Positions 33,662-43,682 are shown, counted from the first letter of the stretch. The stretch: 64,000 nt of DNA from Microbispora sp. H11081 (GCF_012999535.1 NZ_JABBWV010000002.1:248001-312000); one strand, 5' to 3'. Program-made: numbers and translations. The notes: generated from the letters alone by a model not told the origin.

Positions 33662-35974
33662 ATGCCACAGTCTTCGACGGGCGAGCTGGCCCGGGAGCAG
33701 AAGTACGTCGCCGCGCTGTACGAGCGCCTCGACGTGCTGCGGGAACGCACGCGCGGGCAGCTCGACGCCGTGCTGGCCCAGGGGGCGTCGGGGACGCACC
33801 AGAACCGCTCGGAGCGCGACTCCTTCGCCGGCATGTACGCCCAGCGCCTGGCCCGCCTGTGGGCGGTGGAGAACGCGCTGTGCTTCGGCCGGCTCGACCT
33901 GGCCGCCGAGAGCAGGTCCGAGAGCGGGCCGGAGGGCGGACCGGAGAGCGAGTCGGCGGGCGCGGCGGAGGGGGAGCGGCTCTACATCGGCCGCATCGGC
34001 CTGTCGGACGACGACCAGCACCGGCTGCTGATCGACTGGCGGGCGCCGGTCGCGCAGCCGTTCTACCGGGCGACCCCGGCCGCCCCGATGGGCGTCACCC
34101 GGCGGCGTCACCTGCACACGCGGGGCCGCAAGGTCACCGGGGTCGACGACGACCTGCTCGACCTCGACGGCCTCACCGACGACGACAGGGCGTCGCTGAA
34201 CGGGGAGGCGGCCCTGCTGGCCGCGCTCGGCGCGAAGCGCACCGGCCGCATGCGCGACATCGTGGCGACCATCCAGGCCGAGCAGGACAAGATCATTAGA
34301 AGCGACCTGAACGGAGTGCTCGTCGTCCAGGGCGGGCCGGGCACCGGCAAGACCGTGGTGGCCCTGCACCGCGCGGCCTACCTCCTGTACACCTACCGCG
34401 AGCGGCTGGAGCGCCGGGGCGTGCTGATCCTCGGGCCCAACCCGACCTTCACGCGCTACATCGAGCAGGTGCTGCCGTCGCTCGGCGAGACCGACGTGCT
34501 GCTGTCCACGGTGGGCGAGCTGTACCCGGGCCTGACCGCGACCAGGGAGGACCCGCCGGAGGCCGCCGCCGTCAAGGGCCGGATCGAGATGGCCGACGTG
34601 ATCGCGCGGGCCGTACGGGAGCGCCAGCGGATGCCGCGCACGCCGGTGGAGATCCGGCTCGACAAGTTCACCCTGCGGCTCGACCGGCAGACGCTCGAGG
34701 CGGCGAGGTCGAAGGCCGGCCGGTCGCGCCGGCCGCACAACCAGGCCAGGGCCGTGTTCGTACGCCACCTGCTGACCGTGCTCACCCGGCAGGCGGCCAG
34801 GCACCTGGGGCGCGGCTCGCTGGACGAGGCCGACTTCGCCGACCTGCGCGAGGAGCTGCGCACCGAGGAGCCGGTGCGGGTGGCGCTCAACCGGCTGTGG
34901 CCGTACCTGACCCCGCAGCAGCTGCTGATCGGGCTGTTCACCGACCGCGACAGGATGGCCGCGGCGGGGCTGGGGGCGCGGGAACGCGACCTGCTGCTGC
35001 GCGAGCCGCCCAGAGCGGGGGAGAAGGCCGGGGGGAGCTGGTGGAGCGCGGCCGACGTGCCGCTGCTCGACGAGGCCGCCGAGCTGCTCGGGGACATCGA
35101 CGAGGGCGTGCTGCGGGCGGCCCGCCGGGCCGAGCAGGAGCGCGAGGAGCGCATCGCCTACGCCCGCGAGGTGCTTGAGCTGACCGGCCTGGCCGACATC
35201 ATGGACGCCGAGCGCTTCGCCGACCGGCAGCAGGCCGAGGAGACCTATCTCACCACCGCGGAGCGGGCCGCCAGGGACCGCACGTGGGCCTTCGGGCACG
35301 TGATCGTCGACGAGGCCCAGGAGCTGTCGGAGATGGACTGGCGGACCGTCATGCGCCGCGTCCCCAGCCGGTCCATGACCATCGTCGGCGACATCGCCCA
35401 GACCGGGTCGGCCGCGGGCGCGGCGAGCTGGGCGCGGGTGCTCGACCCCTACGTCGCGGGCCGCTGGCGCGAGGAGCGGCTCAGCGTCAACTACCGCACC
35501 CCCGCCGAGCTGATGGAGGTCGCCGGTCGCGTGCTCGAACTGGTCGGCCCCGACCTGAAGACTCCGGAGTCGGTGCGGGAGACCGGTGAGCGGCCGTGGG
35601 CCCTGCGGGTCGCGTCCCTGGCCGAGGCGGCCCCCGCGGTCGCCGCCGAGGTCGTCGAGGGGGGCCGCCTCGTGGTCATCGCCCCCGCGCGGATGACGGC
35701 GGAGATCGGGCGGATCGTCGGGGCCGCCGTGCCCGGCGCCGCCACCGGGCCCGGCCCCGCGGCACTGGACGCGCCCGTGGCGGTGCTGTCGGTCGGCGAG
35801 GCCAAGGGGCTGGAGTTCGACTCGGTGATCGTGATCGAGCCCGGCCGGATCCTGAGCGAGTCGCCGCGCGGGCCCAGCGACCTCTACGTGGCCCTCACCA
35901 GGGCCACGAGCCGCCTCGGCGTCGTGCACGTCGGTGATCTGCCCGAGGCCCTGAGCGGCTTGGAACGGCGCTGA
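33662..35974 (+). CDS. helD: HelD-like UvrD-type ATPase (RNA polymerase recycling)
   Basis: A 770-residue superfamily-1 protein. The N-terminal coiled region (ELAREQKYVAALYERLDVLRE) is followed by a domain with IGRIGLSDDDQHRLLIDWRA, typical of HelD. Walker A is VQGGPGTGKTVVALHRAAYL; later come VIVDEAQELSEMDW (motif II), TIVGDIAQTGS, VNYRTPAELM and the last motif YVALTRATSRLGVVHVG. Actinobacterial HelD removes stalled RNA polymerase and affects rifampicin tolerance. The ATG at 33662 was preferred to one at 33620 because TAGAAT (33646-33651) lies between them and homologues start near it. Confidence 0.9.
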   Translation: MPQSSTGELAREQKYVAALYERLDVLRERTRGQLDAVLAQGASGTHQNRSERDSFAGMYAQRLARLWAVENALCFGRLDLAAESRSESGPEGGPESESAGAAEGERLYIGRIGLSDDDQHRLLIDWRAPVAQPFYRATPAAPMGVTRRRHLHTRGRKVTGVDDDLLDLDGLTDDDRASLNGEAALLAALGAKRTGRMRDIVATIQAEQDKIIRSDLNGVLVVQGGPGTGKTVVALHRAAYLLYTYRERLERRGVLILGPNPTFTRYIEQVLPSLGETDVLLSTVGELYPGLTATREDPPEAAAVKGRIEMADVIARAVRERQRMPRTPVEIRLDKFTLRLDRQTLEAARSKAGRSRRPHNQARAVFVRHLLTVLTRQAARHLGRGSLDEADFADLREELRTEEPVRVALNRLWPYLTPQQLLIGLFTDRDRMAAAGLGARERDLLLREPPRAGEKAGGSWWSAADVPLLDEAAELLGDIDEGVLRAARRAEQEREERIAYAREVLELTGLADIMDAERFADRQQAEETYLTTAERAARDRTWAFGHVIVDEAQELSEMDWRTVMRRVPSRSMTIVGDIAQTGSAAGAASWARVLDPYVAGRWREERLSVNYRTPAELMEVAGRVLELVGPDLKTPESVRETGERPWALRVASLAEAAPAVAAEVVEGGRLVVIAPARMTAEIGRIVGAAVPGAATGPGPAALDAPVAVLSVGEAKGLEFDSVIVIEPGRILSESPRGPSDLYVALTRATSRLGVVHVGDLPEALSGLERR

Positions 35975-36418
35975 AACGGTACCGCTCCCACCTGCGGAAA
36001 CGTGGTATATCCCCTGATGGGGACGCAGTTGACATCTGCGCTGAGGTCGGTAGTTTGCTGCGCAGTCCAGCACGGGACTGACCGGTTGGCCGTTCTATGG
36101 CGACGCTGGCCTCTGCGTCGATGACGGAGCGTGATCCCGTCAGCACACCAGGCGCAGGGCCGCGATCCGCCGAGGCGGGGCACCTCAGCCGGCCGGGGGG
36201 TTGGACCCAGGAGGGGCCCGGGCACCCAGTAGACAACGGAGCTCCGCGCCCGCCGCCGACGGGACGGAACCGGTCCGAAGGGCCGCCCGGGCCCCCTTCA
36301 TTTCCTCGTAGAGTTGCCGAGGGCCGGTTTGGCGGCGCGCGCCGCCGTCTGCGACCCTGACCTGGGTGATTTCCGCACCAGGACGCGGCCCATCGAAAAC
36401 GCGAGGAGTAACTGTCCG
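35975..36418. other. Intergenic region upstream of lnt
   Basis: This 444-bp gap between helD and lnt holds no gene that I can support. The first 100 bp are less GC-rich than the surroundings and contain the promoter candidate at 36029-36056. The frames that cross it have biased composition but no recognisable domain. Confidence 0.5.
36029..36056 (+). promoter_or_regulatory. Candidate promoter
   Basis: A consensus TTGACA (36029-36034), a 16-nt spacer and TAGTTT (36051-36056). It is the best sigma70-like -35 in the window and points towards lnt, leaving a leader of about 355 nt. Confidence 0.45.
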
Positions 36419-37975
36419 GTGGCATTGAAGTCGGCACAGGACGCTGAGCAGGCCCCCGCCGCGGCGACCGGGCCGCGAGTGCCGCTCACCCTGATCCGCC
36501 TCGCCGTCTCCGTCGCGGGCGGCCTGGTGCTCTATCTCGCCTTCCCGCCCCTCGGCTGGTGGTTATGCGCGCCGGTGGGCGTGGCGCTGCTCGCCCTCGC
36601 GATCCGCGGCGTCAGGCCGCGCCGGGCCGCGTGGATCGGGTACGCGGGAGGGCTGGCGTTCCTCGTGCCGACACTCGCCTGGGTCCGTCCCATCGGGGAC
36701 GACGCCTGGCTGGCCCTCACGGGCGTCGAGAGCCTCTTCTGGGCGGCGCTGGCCTTCCTCGCCGTCCTCGTCATGCGGTCGCGCCTGTGGCCGCTGTGGG
36801 TGGCCTGCCTGTGGGTGGCACAGGAATGGGCCAGGGGACTGTTTCCCGTCGGGGGCTTTCCCTGGGCCCGGCTGGCCTTCAGCCAGGGCGAGTCGCCGTA
36901 CACAGGCTTCGCCGCGCTGGGCGGCGCCCCACTTGTAAGTTTCACGGTCGCCCTCACGGGGACGCTGCTCGCCTCGCTGGTCACACGGCGTCCCCCGAGG
37001 TGGCGGGCCGACCGGGTGGTTGCCGGAACGGTCCTCGCCGCGATAGCCGTACCAGTGCTGGGGCTGATCGTGCCCCGGCCCGGCGACGAGGGCAGGACAG
37101 TGCGGATCGGTGTCATCCAGGGGAACGTCCCCGGGCGGGGGATGTACTTCCTCGGCGACGAGCCGGCCGTCGTGCTGCGCAACCACGCCGACGAGACGCA
37201 TCGGATGGCCGAGGCCGTACGCGCGGGAAAGCTCCCGCGGCCCGACATCGTGGTGTGGCCGGAGAACTCGACCGACATCGACCCCTACAGCAGCGCGTAC
37301 GCCCGGCAGGTCATCGACTCCGCCGTCAAGGACATCGGCGTGCCGGTCCTCGTCGGCGCGGTCGTCAAGATCGGCGACGAGCACCGGGCCACCCGCGGCC
37401 TGGTCTGGGACCCGGTCACGGGCCCCGGCGCGTACTACGACAAGCAGCGGCTCGTGCCCTTCGGCGAGTACACCCCCATGAAGGACCTGTTCCTGGCGCT
37501 GTCGTCGCGGGCCAACCTGGTCGGCCGCCAGTCGGTCCCCGGGGACAGGCCGGGGGCGCTGAGGATGGGCCCGGTGACCGTCGGCACCGTCGAGTGCTAC
37601 GAGGTGGCGTTCGACGACACGGTGCGCGGGACCGTGCTGGCCGGCGGCACCCCGCTGGTCGTGCAGACCAACAACGCGAGCTACGCGCTCACCAACCTGC
37701 CGCCGCAGCAGCTGGCGATGTCGCAGCTGCGCGCGGTGGAGTTCAACCGGGCGGTGGTCACCGCGGCGACCACGGGAATCTCCGCGTACGTCGGCCCGGA
37801 CGGCCGGATCGGATGGCGTACCGGCGAGCTGGTGGCGGGGATGAACGTCCTGGACGTCCCCGTCAGGACGAAGAACACGGTGGCGGCGGAGATAGGTGCG
37901 CTGCCGGAGTGGGCTCTGGTACTCATGGGGGCCGGAGCGACGGTGGCGGCCATCTCTGGGCGGAGGAAAAGCTGA
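36419..37975 (+). CDS. lnt: Apolipoprotein N-acyltransferase
   Basis: A 518-residue membrane enzyme that adds the third acyl chain to lipoproteins. Six to eight hydrophobic helices (about 20-215) precede a nitrilase-type domain with the catalytic triad: Glu in VVWPENSTD, Lys in [14 protein letters not shown] and Cys in [11 protein letters not shown] last helix is at the C-terminus. The GTG at 36419 has GAGGAG ten bases upstream. Its TGA overlaps the ATG of the next gene (TGATG). In M. tuberculosis Lnt and Ppm1 are fused in one protein, so this operon is the split form. Confidence 0.93.
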   Translation: MALKSAQDAEQAPAAATGPRVPLTLIRLAVSVAGGLVLYLAFPPLGWWLCAPVGVALLALAIRGVRPRRAAWIGYAGGLAFLVPTLAWVRPIGDDAWLALTGVESLFWAALAFLAVLVMRSRLWPLWVACLWVAQEWARGLFPVGGFPWARLAFSQGESPYTGFAALGGAPLVSFTVALTGTLLASLVTRRPPRWRADRVVAGTVLAAIAVPVLGLIVPRPGDEGRTVRIGVIQGNVPGRGMYFLGDEPAVVLRNHADETHRMAEAVRAGKLPRPDIVVWPENSTDIDPYSSAYARQVIDSAVKDIGVPVLVGAVVKIGDEHRATRGLVWDPVTGPGAYYDKQRLVPFGEYTPMKDLFLALSSRANLVGRQSVPGDRPGALRMGPVTVGTVECYEVAFDDTVRGTVLAGGTPLVVQTNNASYALTNLPPQQLAMSQLRAVEFNRAVVTAATTGISAYVGPDGRIGWRTGELVAGMNVLDVPVRTKNTVAAEIGALPEWALVLMGAGATVAAISGRRKS

Positions 37976-38718
37976 TGGAGCGGACCCCGGAGCGGGTGCT
38001 CGTTATCGTCCCCACGTACAACGAGCGGGAGAACCTCCCGATGATCACGCGGCGGCTCCGTGAGGCGCTGCCCGATGTCCACCTGCTCGTGGCGGACGAC
38101 AACAGCCCCGACGGCACCGGCAGGATCGCCGACGAGCTCGCCGAGGCGGACGACCACATCCACGTCCTGCACCGCACGAGCAAGCAAGGGCTGGGCGCGG
38201 CCTACATCGCCGGGTTCCGGTGGGGCCTGGCCGAGGGCTACGACGTGCTGGTGGAGATGGACGCCGACGGGTCCCACCAGCCCGAGGAGCTGCACAAGCT
38301 GCTCGACGCGGTGGCGCAGGGCGCCGACCTCGCCATCGGCTCCCGCTGGGTGCCCGGCGGCAGGACGGTCAACTGGCCGGTCTCGCGTGAGCTGCTGTCC
38401 CGGGGCGCCAACACCTACGTGCGGCTCGTGCTCGGCATCCCGGTCCGCGACGCCACCGCCGGCTTCCGCGCCTACCGCGCGGCCACGCTGGAGAAGATCG
38501 GGCTGGACGACGTGGAGTCGCAGGGCTACTGCTTCCAGGTGGACCTCACGCTGCGCACCGTACGGCAGGGCCTGCGGGTGCAGGAGAGGCCGATCACGTT
38601 CGTCGAACGCACCGTGGGCAGCAGCAAGATGAGCCGCAGGATCATCATCGAGGCGTTCTGGCGCGTGGCCGTCTGGGGGGTCACGGGCCTCGCCGACCGG
38701 TTTCGCCCGCGGCGATAA
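37975..38718 (+). CDS. ppm1: Polyprenol-phosphate mannosyltransferase (Ppm1/DPM1 type)
   Basis: A 247-residue GT2 glycosyltransferase that makes polyprenyl-phosphate mannose, the sugar donor for lipoglycan and protein mannosylation outside the membrane. It opens [20 protein letters not shown], has [10 protein letters not shown], the metal-binding [14 protein letters not shown] and later GSRWVPGG. There is no transmembrane segment, as in DPM1 proteins whose membrane partner is separate. GGAGGAAAAGCTG before the ATG is a strong ribosome-binding site, and the start overlaps the lnt stop. Confidence 0.93.
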   Translation: MERTPERVLVIVPTYNERENLPMITRRLREALPDVHLLVADDNSPDGTGRIADELAEADDHIHVLHRTSKQGLGAAYIAGFRWGLAEGYDVLVEMDADGSHQPEELHKLLDAVAQGADLAIGSRWVPGGRTVNWPVSRELLSRGANTYVRLVLGIPVRDATAGFRAYRAATLEKIGLDDVESQGYCFQVDLTLRTVRQGLRVQERPITFVERTVGSSKMSRRIIIEAFWRVAVWGVTGLADRFRPRR

Positions 38719-38794
38719 GCGCGATCCTCAGGAACCCGAGCGGCCGCGGAGACGTTGACGCAAACGTACGAGTTCCGGGTGAGTGGGGCAAGAC

Positions 38795-39325
38795 ATGGTG
38801 CGGATCGGGCTGTTCTTCGCGTTCCTCCTGGTTCCCATCCTGGAAATCTGGCTTCTGATCCGGGTGGGAAACGTGATCGGCGGGTGGGAGACGGTCGCCC
38901 TGCTCATCGCCGACAGCATCCTCGGCGCCTGGCTGGTGCGCCGGGAGGGACGGCGGGCCTGGGCCTCGCTGCGCACGGCCGTGGAATCGGGGCGGGTGCC
39001 CGACAGGGAGTTCGCCGACGGCGCGCTGATCGTGGCCGGCGCCGCGCTCCTGATGACCCCCGGCTTCCTGAGCGACGTGTTCGGGATCTTCATGATCTTG
39101 CCGTTCACCCGGCCGATCGCCCGCCGCTGGATGTCCTGGTTCCTCGGACGCCGGGTGCGCTCGCTCGCCGCCCGCTCGCCGTACGCGCCGATGTTCGACG
39201 GGACCGCGGGATTCGGCGGTGCGGATCCCCGGGGTGCGGGTTTCGGTGGTGGTGCGGATGCCGGCGGGCCCACGGGGACCCGCCGTGGCCGCGTGGTCCA
39301 CGGCGAAGTCGTCCAGGACGACTGA
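38795..39325 (+). CDS. fxsA: FxsA-family membrane protein
   Basis: A 176-residue inner-membrane protein. Three hydrophobic segments lie in the first 110 residues (MVRIGLFFAFLLVPILEIWL, GWETVALLIADSILGAWLV, ALLMTPGFLSDVFGIFMILP); the GFLSD motif and its surroundings fit FxsA, known for relieving phage T7 exclusion in E. coli. The remaining tail is Gly-rich. The ATG at 38795 (GGGG upstream) was used; a GTG at 38783 would add four residues. Confidence 0.85.
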   Translation: MVRIGLFFAFLLVPILEIWLLIRVGNVIGGWETVALLIADSILGAWLVRREGRRAWASLRTAVESGRVPDREFADGALIVAGAALLMTPGFLSDVFGIFMILPFTRPIARRWMSWFLGRRVRSLAARSPYAPMFDGTAGFGGADPRGAGFGGGADAGGPTGTRRGRVVHGEVVQDD

Positions 39326-39401
39326 GCGGAGCCGGGCACGCCGTCGTCCCGGCGGCGGAGGGACGCCGGGGCGACGGGGCTGGTGACGGACTCGACGCCG
39401 C

Positions 39402-40217
39402 CTACAGGCGCGGCTCGTCCTCGTCCGGGACGTCGCGGCGGAGGATGGCCCGCTCACGAGCCTCCGGGTCCTTGACGAACCGGTCGCCGGACCCGGTCAC
39501 CGGGTCGCCGGTGCCGAACCGCTCCTGCGACCGGGCAGCCGGGTCCTCGGTGCCGTACCGCTCGCTGGTCGTGCGCGAGGGATCGCCGCCGTCGAACAGT
39601 TCGTCGGCCGGGGTGCCGTGCTCGCGCGGCGCCAGCGGCTCACCCGGCCGGGTGCCGGGGATGTCGGCGTCCAGCCGGTCCCTGGAGCCCAGCGCGGGGT
39701 CGTCGGTGCCGTACCGCTCCCCGGTGCGGGTCACGGCGTAGTCCGCGTAGTTCGCGGGGTCGCCGGGGTAGTCCGCAGGAGCGCCGGGGCGCGCGGGGTC
39801 GTCGACGCCGGTGCCCAGGCGTTCACGCTCGCGCCGTCCGCCGGTGTCGGCCCAGCCGGTGAGGCTGTCGGGCCGGTTCGCGCGTTCCCAGGAGGCGTCC
39901 CAGCCCATGTCGTAGTGACGATAGAGCTCGCGCTCCTGCTCGGCGGACAGGTGCCCGTCGGCGTCCAGCTCCACCTCGGGAGTCTTCTTGACGTGATCCT
40001 TGGCGTACGGGACCTCGACATGACCGGCCGTCAGGGTCGCGTCGTGCAGCGGGATGAAGGTCTCCTTGGTGTGGAGAAGTCCCGTCTTGACGCAGACCCA
40101 CTTCGGTCGCCCTGTCGCGTCGTCCAGGAAGACCTGCGCGACCTCACCGATCTTGTCACCGCTGGGGTCGTGGACCGGGTTGCCGAGCACCATGGGGATC
40201 TGCTCGTGAGTGATCAC
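39402..40217 (-). CDS. PRC-barrel domain protein with degenerate repeats
   Basis: A 271-residue soluble protein. The N-terminal part (about 1-90) is a PRC-barrel, with VLGNPVHDPSGDKIGEVAQVF and DDATGRPKWVCVKTGLL. The C-terminal 130 residues are acidic, Pro/Asp/Arg-rich and contain degenerate repeats of ER-aromatic-GT-x-DP (ERYGTDDPA, ERYGTEDPA, ERFGTGDPV). PRC-barrels occur in RimM and in photosynthetic proteins, and as stand-alone proteins in actinobacteria with unknown roles, often stress-linked. The GTG at 40217 has AAGGAG upstream, which rules out the longer frame. Confidence 0.83.
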   Translation of the reverse strand: MITHEQIPMVLGNPVHDPSGDKIGEVAQVFLDDATGRPKWVCVKTGLLHTKETFIPLHDATLTAGHVEVPYAKDHVKKTPEVELDADGHLSAEQERELYRHYDMGWDASWERANRPDSLTGWADTGGRRERERLGTGVDDPARPGAPADYPGDPANYADYAVTRTGERYGTDDPALGSRDRLDADIPGTRPGEPLAPREHGTPADELFDGGDPSRTTSERYGTEDPAARSQERFGTGDPVTGSGDRFVKDPEARERAILRRDVPDEDEPRL

Positions 40218-40722
40218 GTGCTTCTCCTTGTCTCTCGCTTGGTCGGTCCTTATCTGAGCTACCGCCGATGGGAGAACGAAAACCACTTCTTCGGAAATTC
40301 GCCGCGGCCGCGGTGCGTGAGATGCCATAGAGGCCCCGGCATCGTCGCAGGTAAGGCGCTCGTCTTGGGCGTCTGCCGCTGCGGTGAAATCGTCCTCGCG
40401 ATCCGGTGGGGACTGGGCGTCGCGGCGGCCTGTGATGCTCTGGAGGGCCGTGATGCTCTGGAGGGCTTTGATGTTCCGGCGGGGCGGCTGGGGCCGGCGG
40501 TGAGGGCTTCTTCTTGGCTCTGGGCGTCCGGTCGGCTGTGTGCCGCCGTCGGCAAGGGCTCACACCGGGACCTGTGGGATCCTCGCGAGACCGGATAAGA
40601 ACCTATTTAGCCAAAATGCCGCCACCGCCTGTGGCTCCATTCAATTCGGCTGCGCGCTTGAATTGGGTGAGGGAAGGCTGGAAGAATTCATACAGGTATT
40701 CGACTGAGCTGGAGGGGGTGTC
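40218..40722. other. Intergenic region with 18-bp tandem repeat
   Basis: No gene is supported in these 505 bp. An 18-bp unit, GTGATGCTCTGGAGGGCC, is repeated twice almost perfectly (40432-40467), with a decayed third copy up to 40485. Further on (40600-40720) the DNA is less GC-rich and carries an inverted repeat CAATTC/GAATTG (40642-40647 and 40660-40665) just before the DUF222 gene. Confidence 0.5.
40432..40485. repeat. 18-bp tandem repeat, 2-3 copies
   Basis: Units 40432-40449 and 40450-40467 differ at one base; 40468-40485 is a decayed third copy. It sits in non-coding DNA between divergent genes. Confidence 0.6.
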
Positions 40723-42954
40723 ATGGGTTCGCCACTAATCGACCCCCAACCCCCCGACAGTTCGAAAACACCGGATGGCACATGGTGGGAGCGTCTCACA
40801 GCCGGCTCGCGTCTCTGGTCACCGGAAGGCGCGCCCACCGCTGATGAACACATTTCGGGACTCGGCCGTGTAAATATCCTCGGCGAGTCTGTCCGCGACC
40901 CTCGGGTCGAACAAAGGTGGAATTGCCTGCTACGGCAAATGCGACCGAATTCAGCTGCCGCCGCCGGTTCTGCCGAGGCGAACGCCAGTGGTGCCGATGC
41001 CGGTGCCGGTGGTCGTGAGACGGGTCCTGCTGGTTCTGCTGCGGCGGGTGCCGGTGGTGAGGGTCGACGGGTTCGTTCGTCGTGGGTGCTGGTGGGGTCG
41101 TTGCGGGAGTCGGCGCAGGCGCTGGCGTTGGCTCCGGTCCCCGATACACCGGAGATCTGCCTGGCCGAGGCCGAGGATCTGTTGTTCGCCCGCGATCGGA
41201 TCACGTGTGCGCTGGCTGAGCGGGTGGGGCGGGTGCATCGGGCGGGGCAGGCCAGACAGCATGGGCATGCCTCCACCCGCAGTTGGTTGCGGACGGCCGG
41301 GGGGATGACGGTCGGGGGTGCGGGCCGCCTGCTCACCCTGGGGATTGAGCTGGCGCGGCTGTCCACCGTGCGGGAGATGTTCGCCGCCGGAGGGTTGGCG
41401 GCGGGGGTGGTGGAGGCGATCTGCGCCGCCGTTGCCGGGCTCTCGGATGAGCAGGCGGGGTTGGCCGAGCCGATCTTGGTGGAGTTGGCGGGGCGGGCGG
41501 GCGCGGCGGAGGTGGCCAAGGCGGGGCGGTATCTGCGGGCGGTGCTGGACCCCGACGGCGAGGAGTGCGACGAGCGGGCTGATTACGGGCGGCGGTCGTT
41601 GCGGGTGCGCCCGGGCAAGGGCGGGGGTCTGGAGGGGGAGTTCTATCTGCCGCGTGAGGCGGCGGCCCGGTTGCGGGCGCTGCTGGATGCCTACGCCCGG
41701 CCACGGGCGGAGGGCGATGACCGGTCACTGGCGGAGCGTCAGGCGGACGCGTTCATCGCTCTGCTGGAACAGCAGATCACCACCGAGCTTCTGGTGCTGG
41801 TGAACGCCGAGTCCCTCCCCACCGACTGCGAACCCGAGTCCACCACCGCCCCTGCAGCCGACCCGGCGGCGGAGACGGCCGAAGCCCCTGAGCGGGCCGG
41901 GACCCCCGAAGACACTGTGGAGAACCAATACAGCGGCGGCGACGGCACGAGGGATGCCGGTGCGGCTGAGGGCGACCGGGACGCCCGGCGGGCCGAAGAG
42001 ATTGACGGCACCGACGGCACCGACACCACAGGTGCCAGCACGGTTGGCAGTGGGGTTGGCGGAGTTGGCGGCTCGGCCGGCCTGCGTGACGGGGAGTCCG
42101 GCGGTGACGTGACCGGCCGCGCGCAGGCGAGGGCCGGGCAGCGGAGCGAGTCGCGGCAGGAACCACAGCAGAGCGACCAAGAGCACAGCGACCAGGGGCA
42201 GGGTGAGGCACAGCACGACTGGCGGCGCTCGTCGCAGCTGGGTTGGGCGAAGCAGGAGGAGCCGCAGCAGGACTCGCCGCGCTCGTCGCGGTGTAGTGAG
42301 TGGCGCTCACCTGATCCTCCGGGGGATACCCATGCCCATTACGCCCACGCCGGGCCCCGGCCTGCGCGGGAGGTCCCGCATGCGCACAGCAGCAGTCAGC
42401 AGAGCAGCGGTGAGCAGGGCAGCGGTGAGACCCCGCGCGGCGAGCAGACACCGGGGGCGCAACCAGGAGCGGAGCCGGGAGCAGCATCGGGGGCGTCATG
42501 GGAAGCGCCACCGGGGGCAGGCCTGGGTGTGGGGTTGGGGATGGTGCCGGGGTTGTTGCTGATCACCGGGCAGGTGCTGCCGGTCACCAGCGTGCACCGG
42601 CTGGCCCGCACCTCCACCCTCATGCGGATCGTCATGGACGCCGACGGCCAGGTCCTCGACATGGGCCGCAAAGTCCGCCTCGCCACCCCCGCCCAGCGGC
42701 GAGCGATCTTCGCCCGCTACGCCACCTGCTGGATCGACGGCTGCCCCCTGCCCGCCACCCTGTGCCAGATCGACCACGCCGACAACTGGAGCACCGGCGG
42801 CCTGACCGACCTCAAGCTCCTCGGCCCGGCCTGCCAGTTCCACAACCGCGACCGCTACCAAAACCCCCACCGCTACACCCGACACCAGACCGGCAAAGAC
42901 CGCTGGGCCTTCACCTACCACGGCCGCACGAGGGCGTGGCGGTCACAGACATGA
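40723..42954 (+). CDS. DUF222 / HNH endonuclease (13E12 repeat family)
   Basis: A 743-residue protein. The N-terminal half (about 120-360) is DUF222, with LAEAEDLLFARDRITCALAE, STRSWLRTAGGM and DERADYGRRSLRVR. The C-terminal HNH nuclease motif has CWIDGCPLPATLCQIDHADNW, then LLGPACQFHNRDRY. Between them is an unusually long low-complexity section (about 375-625) rich in Glu, Gln, Ser, Gly and Pro. Proteins of this 13E12 family are numerous and repetitive in actinobacterial genomes and thought to be selfish or mobile; their cellular role is unknown. GGAGGGGG precedes the ATG. The AT-richer leader differs from neighbouring promoters, consistent with separate acquisition. Confidence 0.88.
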   Translation: MGSPLIDPQPPDSSKTPDGTWWERLTAGSRLWSPEGAPTADEHISGLGRVNILGESVRDPRVEQRWNCLLRQMRPNSAAAAGSAEANASGADAGAGGRETGPAGSAAAGAGGEGRRVRSSWVLVGSLRESAQALALAPVPDTPEICLAEAEDLLFARDRITCALAERVGRVHRAGQARQHGHASTRSWLRTAGGMTVGGAGRLLTLGIELARLSTVREMFAAGGLAAGVVEAICAAVAGLSDEQAGLAEPILVELAGRAGAAEVAKAGRYLRAVLDPDGEECDERADYGRRSLRVRPGKGGGLEGEFYLPREAAARLRALLDAYARPRAEGDDRSLAERQADAFIALLEQQITTELLVLVNAESLPTDCEPESTTAPAADPAAETAEAPERAGTPEDTVENQYSGGDGTRDAGAAEGDRDARRAEEIDGTDGTDTTGASTVGSGVGGVGGSAGLRDGESGGDVTGRAQARAGQRSESRQEPQQSDQEHSDQGQGEAQHDWRRSSQLGWAKQEEPQQDSPRSSRCSEWRSPDPPGDTHAHYAHAGPRPAREVPHAHSSSQQSSGEQGSGETPRGEQTPGAQPGAEPGAASGASWEAPPGAGLGVGLGMVPGLLLITGQVLPVTSVHRLARTSTLMRIVMDADGQVLDMGRKVRLATPAQRRAIFARYATCWIDGCPLPATLCQIDHADNWSTGGLTDLKLLGPACQFHNRDRYQNPHRYTRHQTGKDRWAFTYHGRTRAWRSQT

Positions 42955-42980
42955 TCATTCGTAGGCAGGCCGGTCGGTGA

Positions 42981-43682
42981 TCAGGAGCCTTCCCAGGGGC
43001 CGGAGTCGTCTTCCTTCCACTCCAGGTGGTCGACGACCTTGATCACTCCGTTTGTCCGCTCGACCATCCGAGTGAGCACCCGCGCCTGGGAGCGGCGCTC
43101 CAGGGAGCCGGTGAGCGTCACGACGCCTTCCGACACCGACACGTCGAGGCCCGACAGGTCGGCCCACAGCGAGTTGCCGATGATCTCCTCTCTTACCTCC
43201 CGGGCGATGTCGGCGTCCGCGCGGGAGAGGACCTTGAGCAGGTCGTGGCGGCTGATGATGCCGACGAGCACGCCCTCGTCGTCGACGACGGGCAGGCGCT
43301 TGACCCCGTGCCGGCTCATCTGGCGCGCGGCACTGACCACGCTCGTGTAGGGCCGGGTGGTGACGGCGGGGGCGGACATCAGCTCGGCGGCGGTGACGCC
43401 GCGGGCGCGCTCCTGGGTCTTGGCGACCCCGCGTCCCACGGCCTCACGCAGACGGGCGCGCAGCGGCGGCCGGTAGCCCTCGCGGTAGAACTGCTCGCGG
43501 AACTCTTCCTTGAGTAGCAGGTCGGCCTCCGAGACCACGCCGATGACGTGGCCCTCGCCGTCGACCACGGGCACCGCGCTGACCTCGTGCGCGATGAGCA
43601 CCTCGGCCACGTCCCTGAACGGCGTGCTGCCGTTGACGGAGGCGACCTCGCTCGTCATCACGTCTCGCACCTTCATGTGCAT
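42981..43682 (-). CDS. CBS-pair and BON domain protein
   Basis: A 233-residue cytoplasmic protein. Two CBS domains (VRDVMTSEVASVNGSTPFRDV and LMSAPAVTTRPYTSVVSAARQM; both followed by PVVD) are joined by a charged segment of about 45 residues. A BON domain follows (about 165-225: VSEGVVTLTGSLERRSQA, VKVVDHLEW). CBS pairs usually bind adenosine nucleotides. M. tuberculosis has DosR-controlled CBS proteins such as Hrp1. The ATG at 43682 has AAGGAG upstream. It is divergent from a second CBS-BON gene, and the gap holds two DosR-like boxes. Confidence 0.9.
   Translation of the reverse strand: MHMKVRDVMTSEVASVNGSTPFRDVAEVLIAHEVSAVPVVDGEGHVIGVVSEADLLLKEEFREQFYREGYRPPLRARLREAVGRGVAKTQERARGVTAAELMSAPAVTTRPYTSVVSAARQMSRHGVKRLPVVDDEGVLVGIISRHDLLKVLSRADADIAREVREEIIGNSLWADLSGLDVSVSEGVVTLTGSLERRSQARVLTRMVERTNGVIKVVDHLEWKEDDSGPWEGS

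Noticed and set aside
32864..36073. 1069-residue minus-strand frame opposite helD and lrp
   Set aside because: Covers three well-supported plus-strand genes and has no recognisable domain.
40156..40563. Minus-strand Pro/His-rich frame in the intergenic region
   Set aside because: The PPEHH-like repeat comes only from the 18-bp DNA repeat; no start signal or domain.
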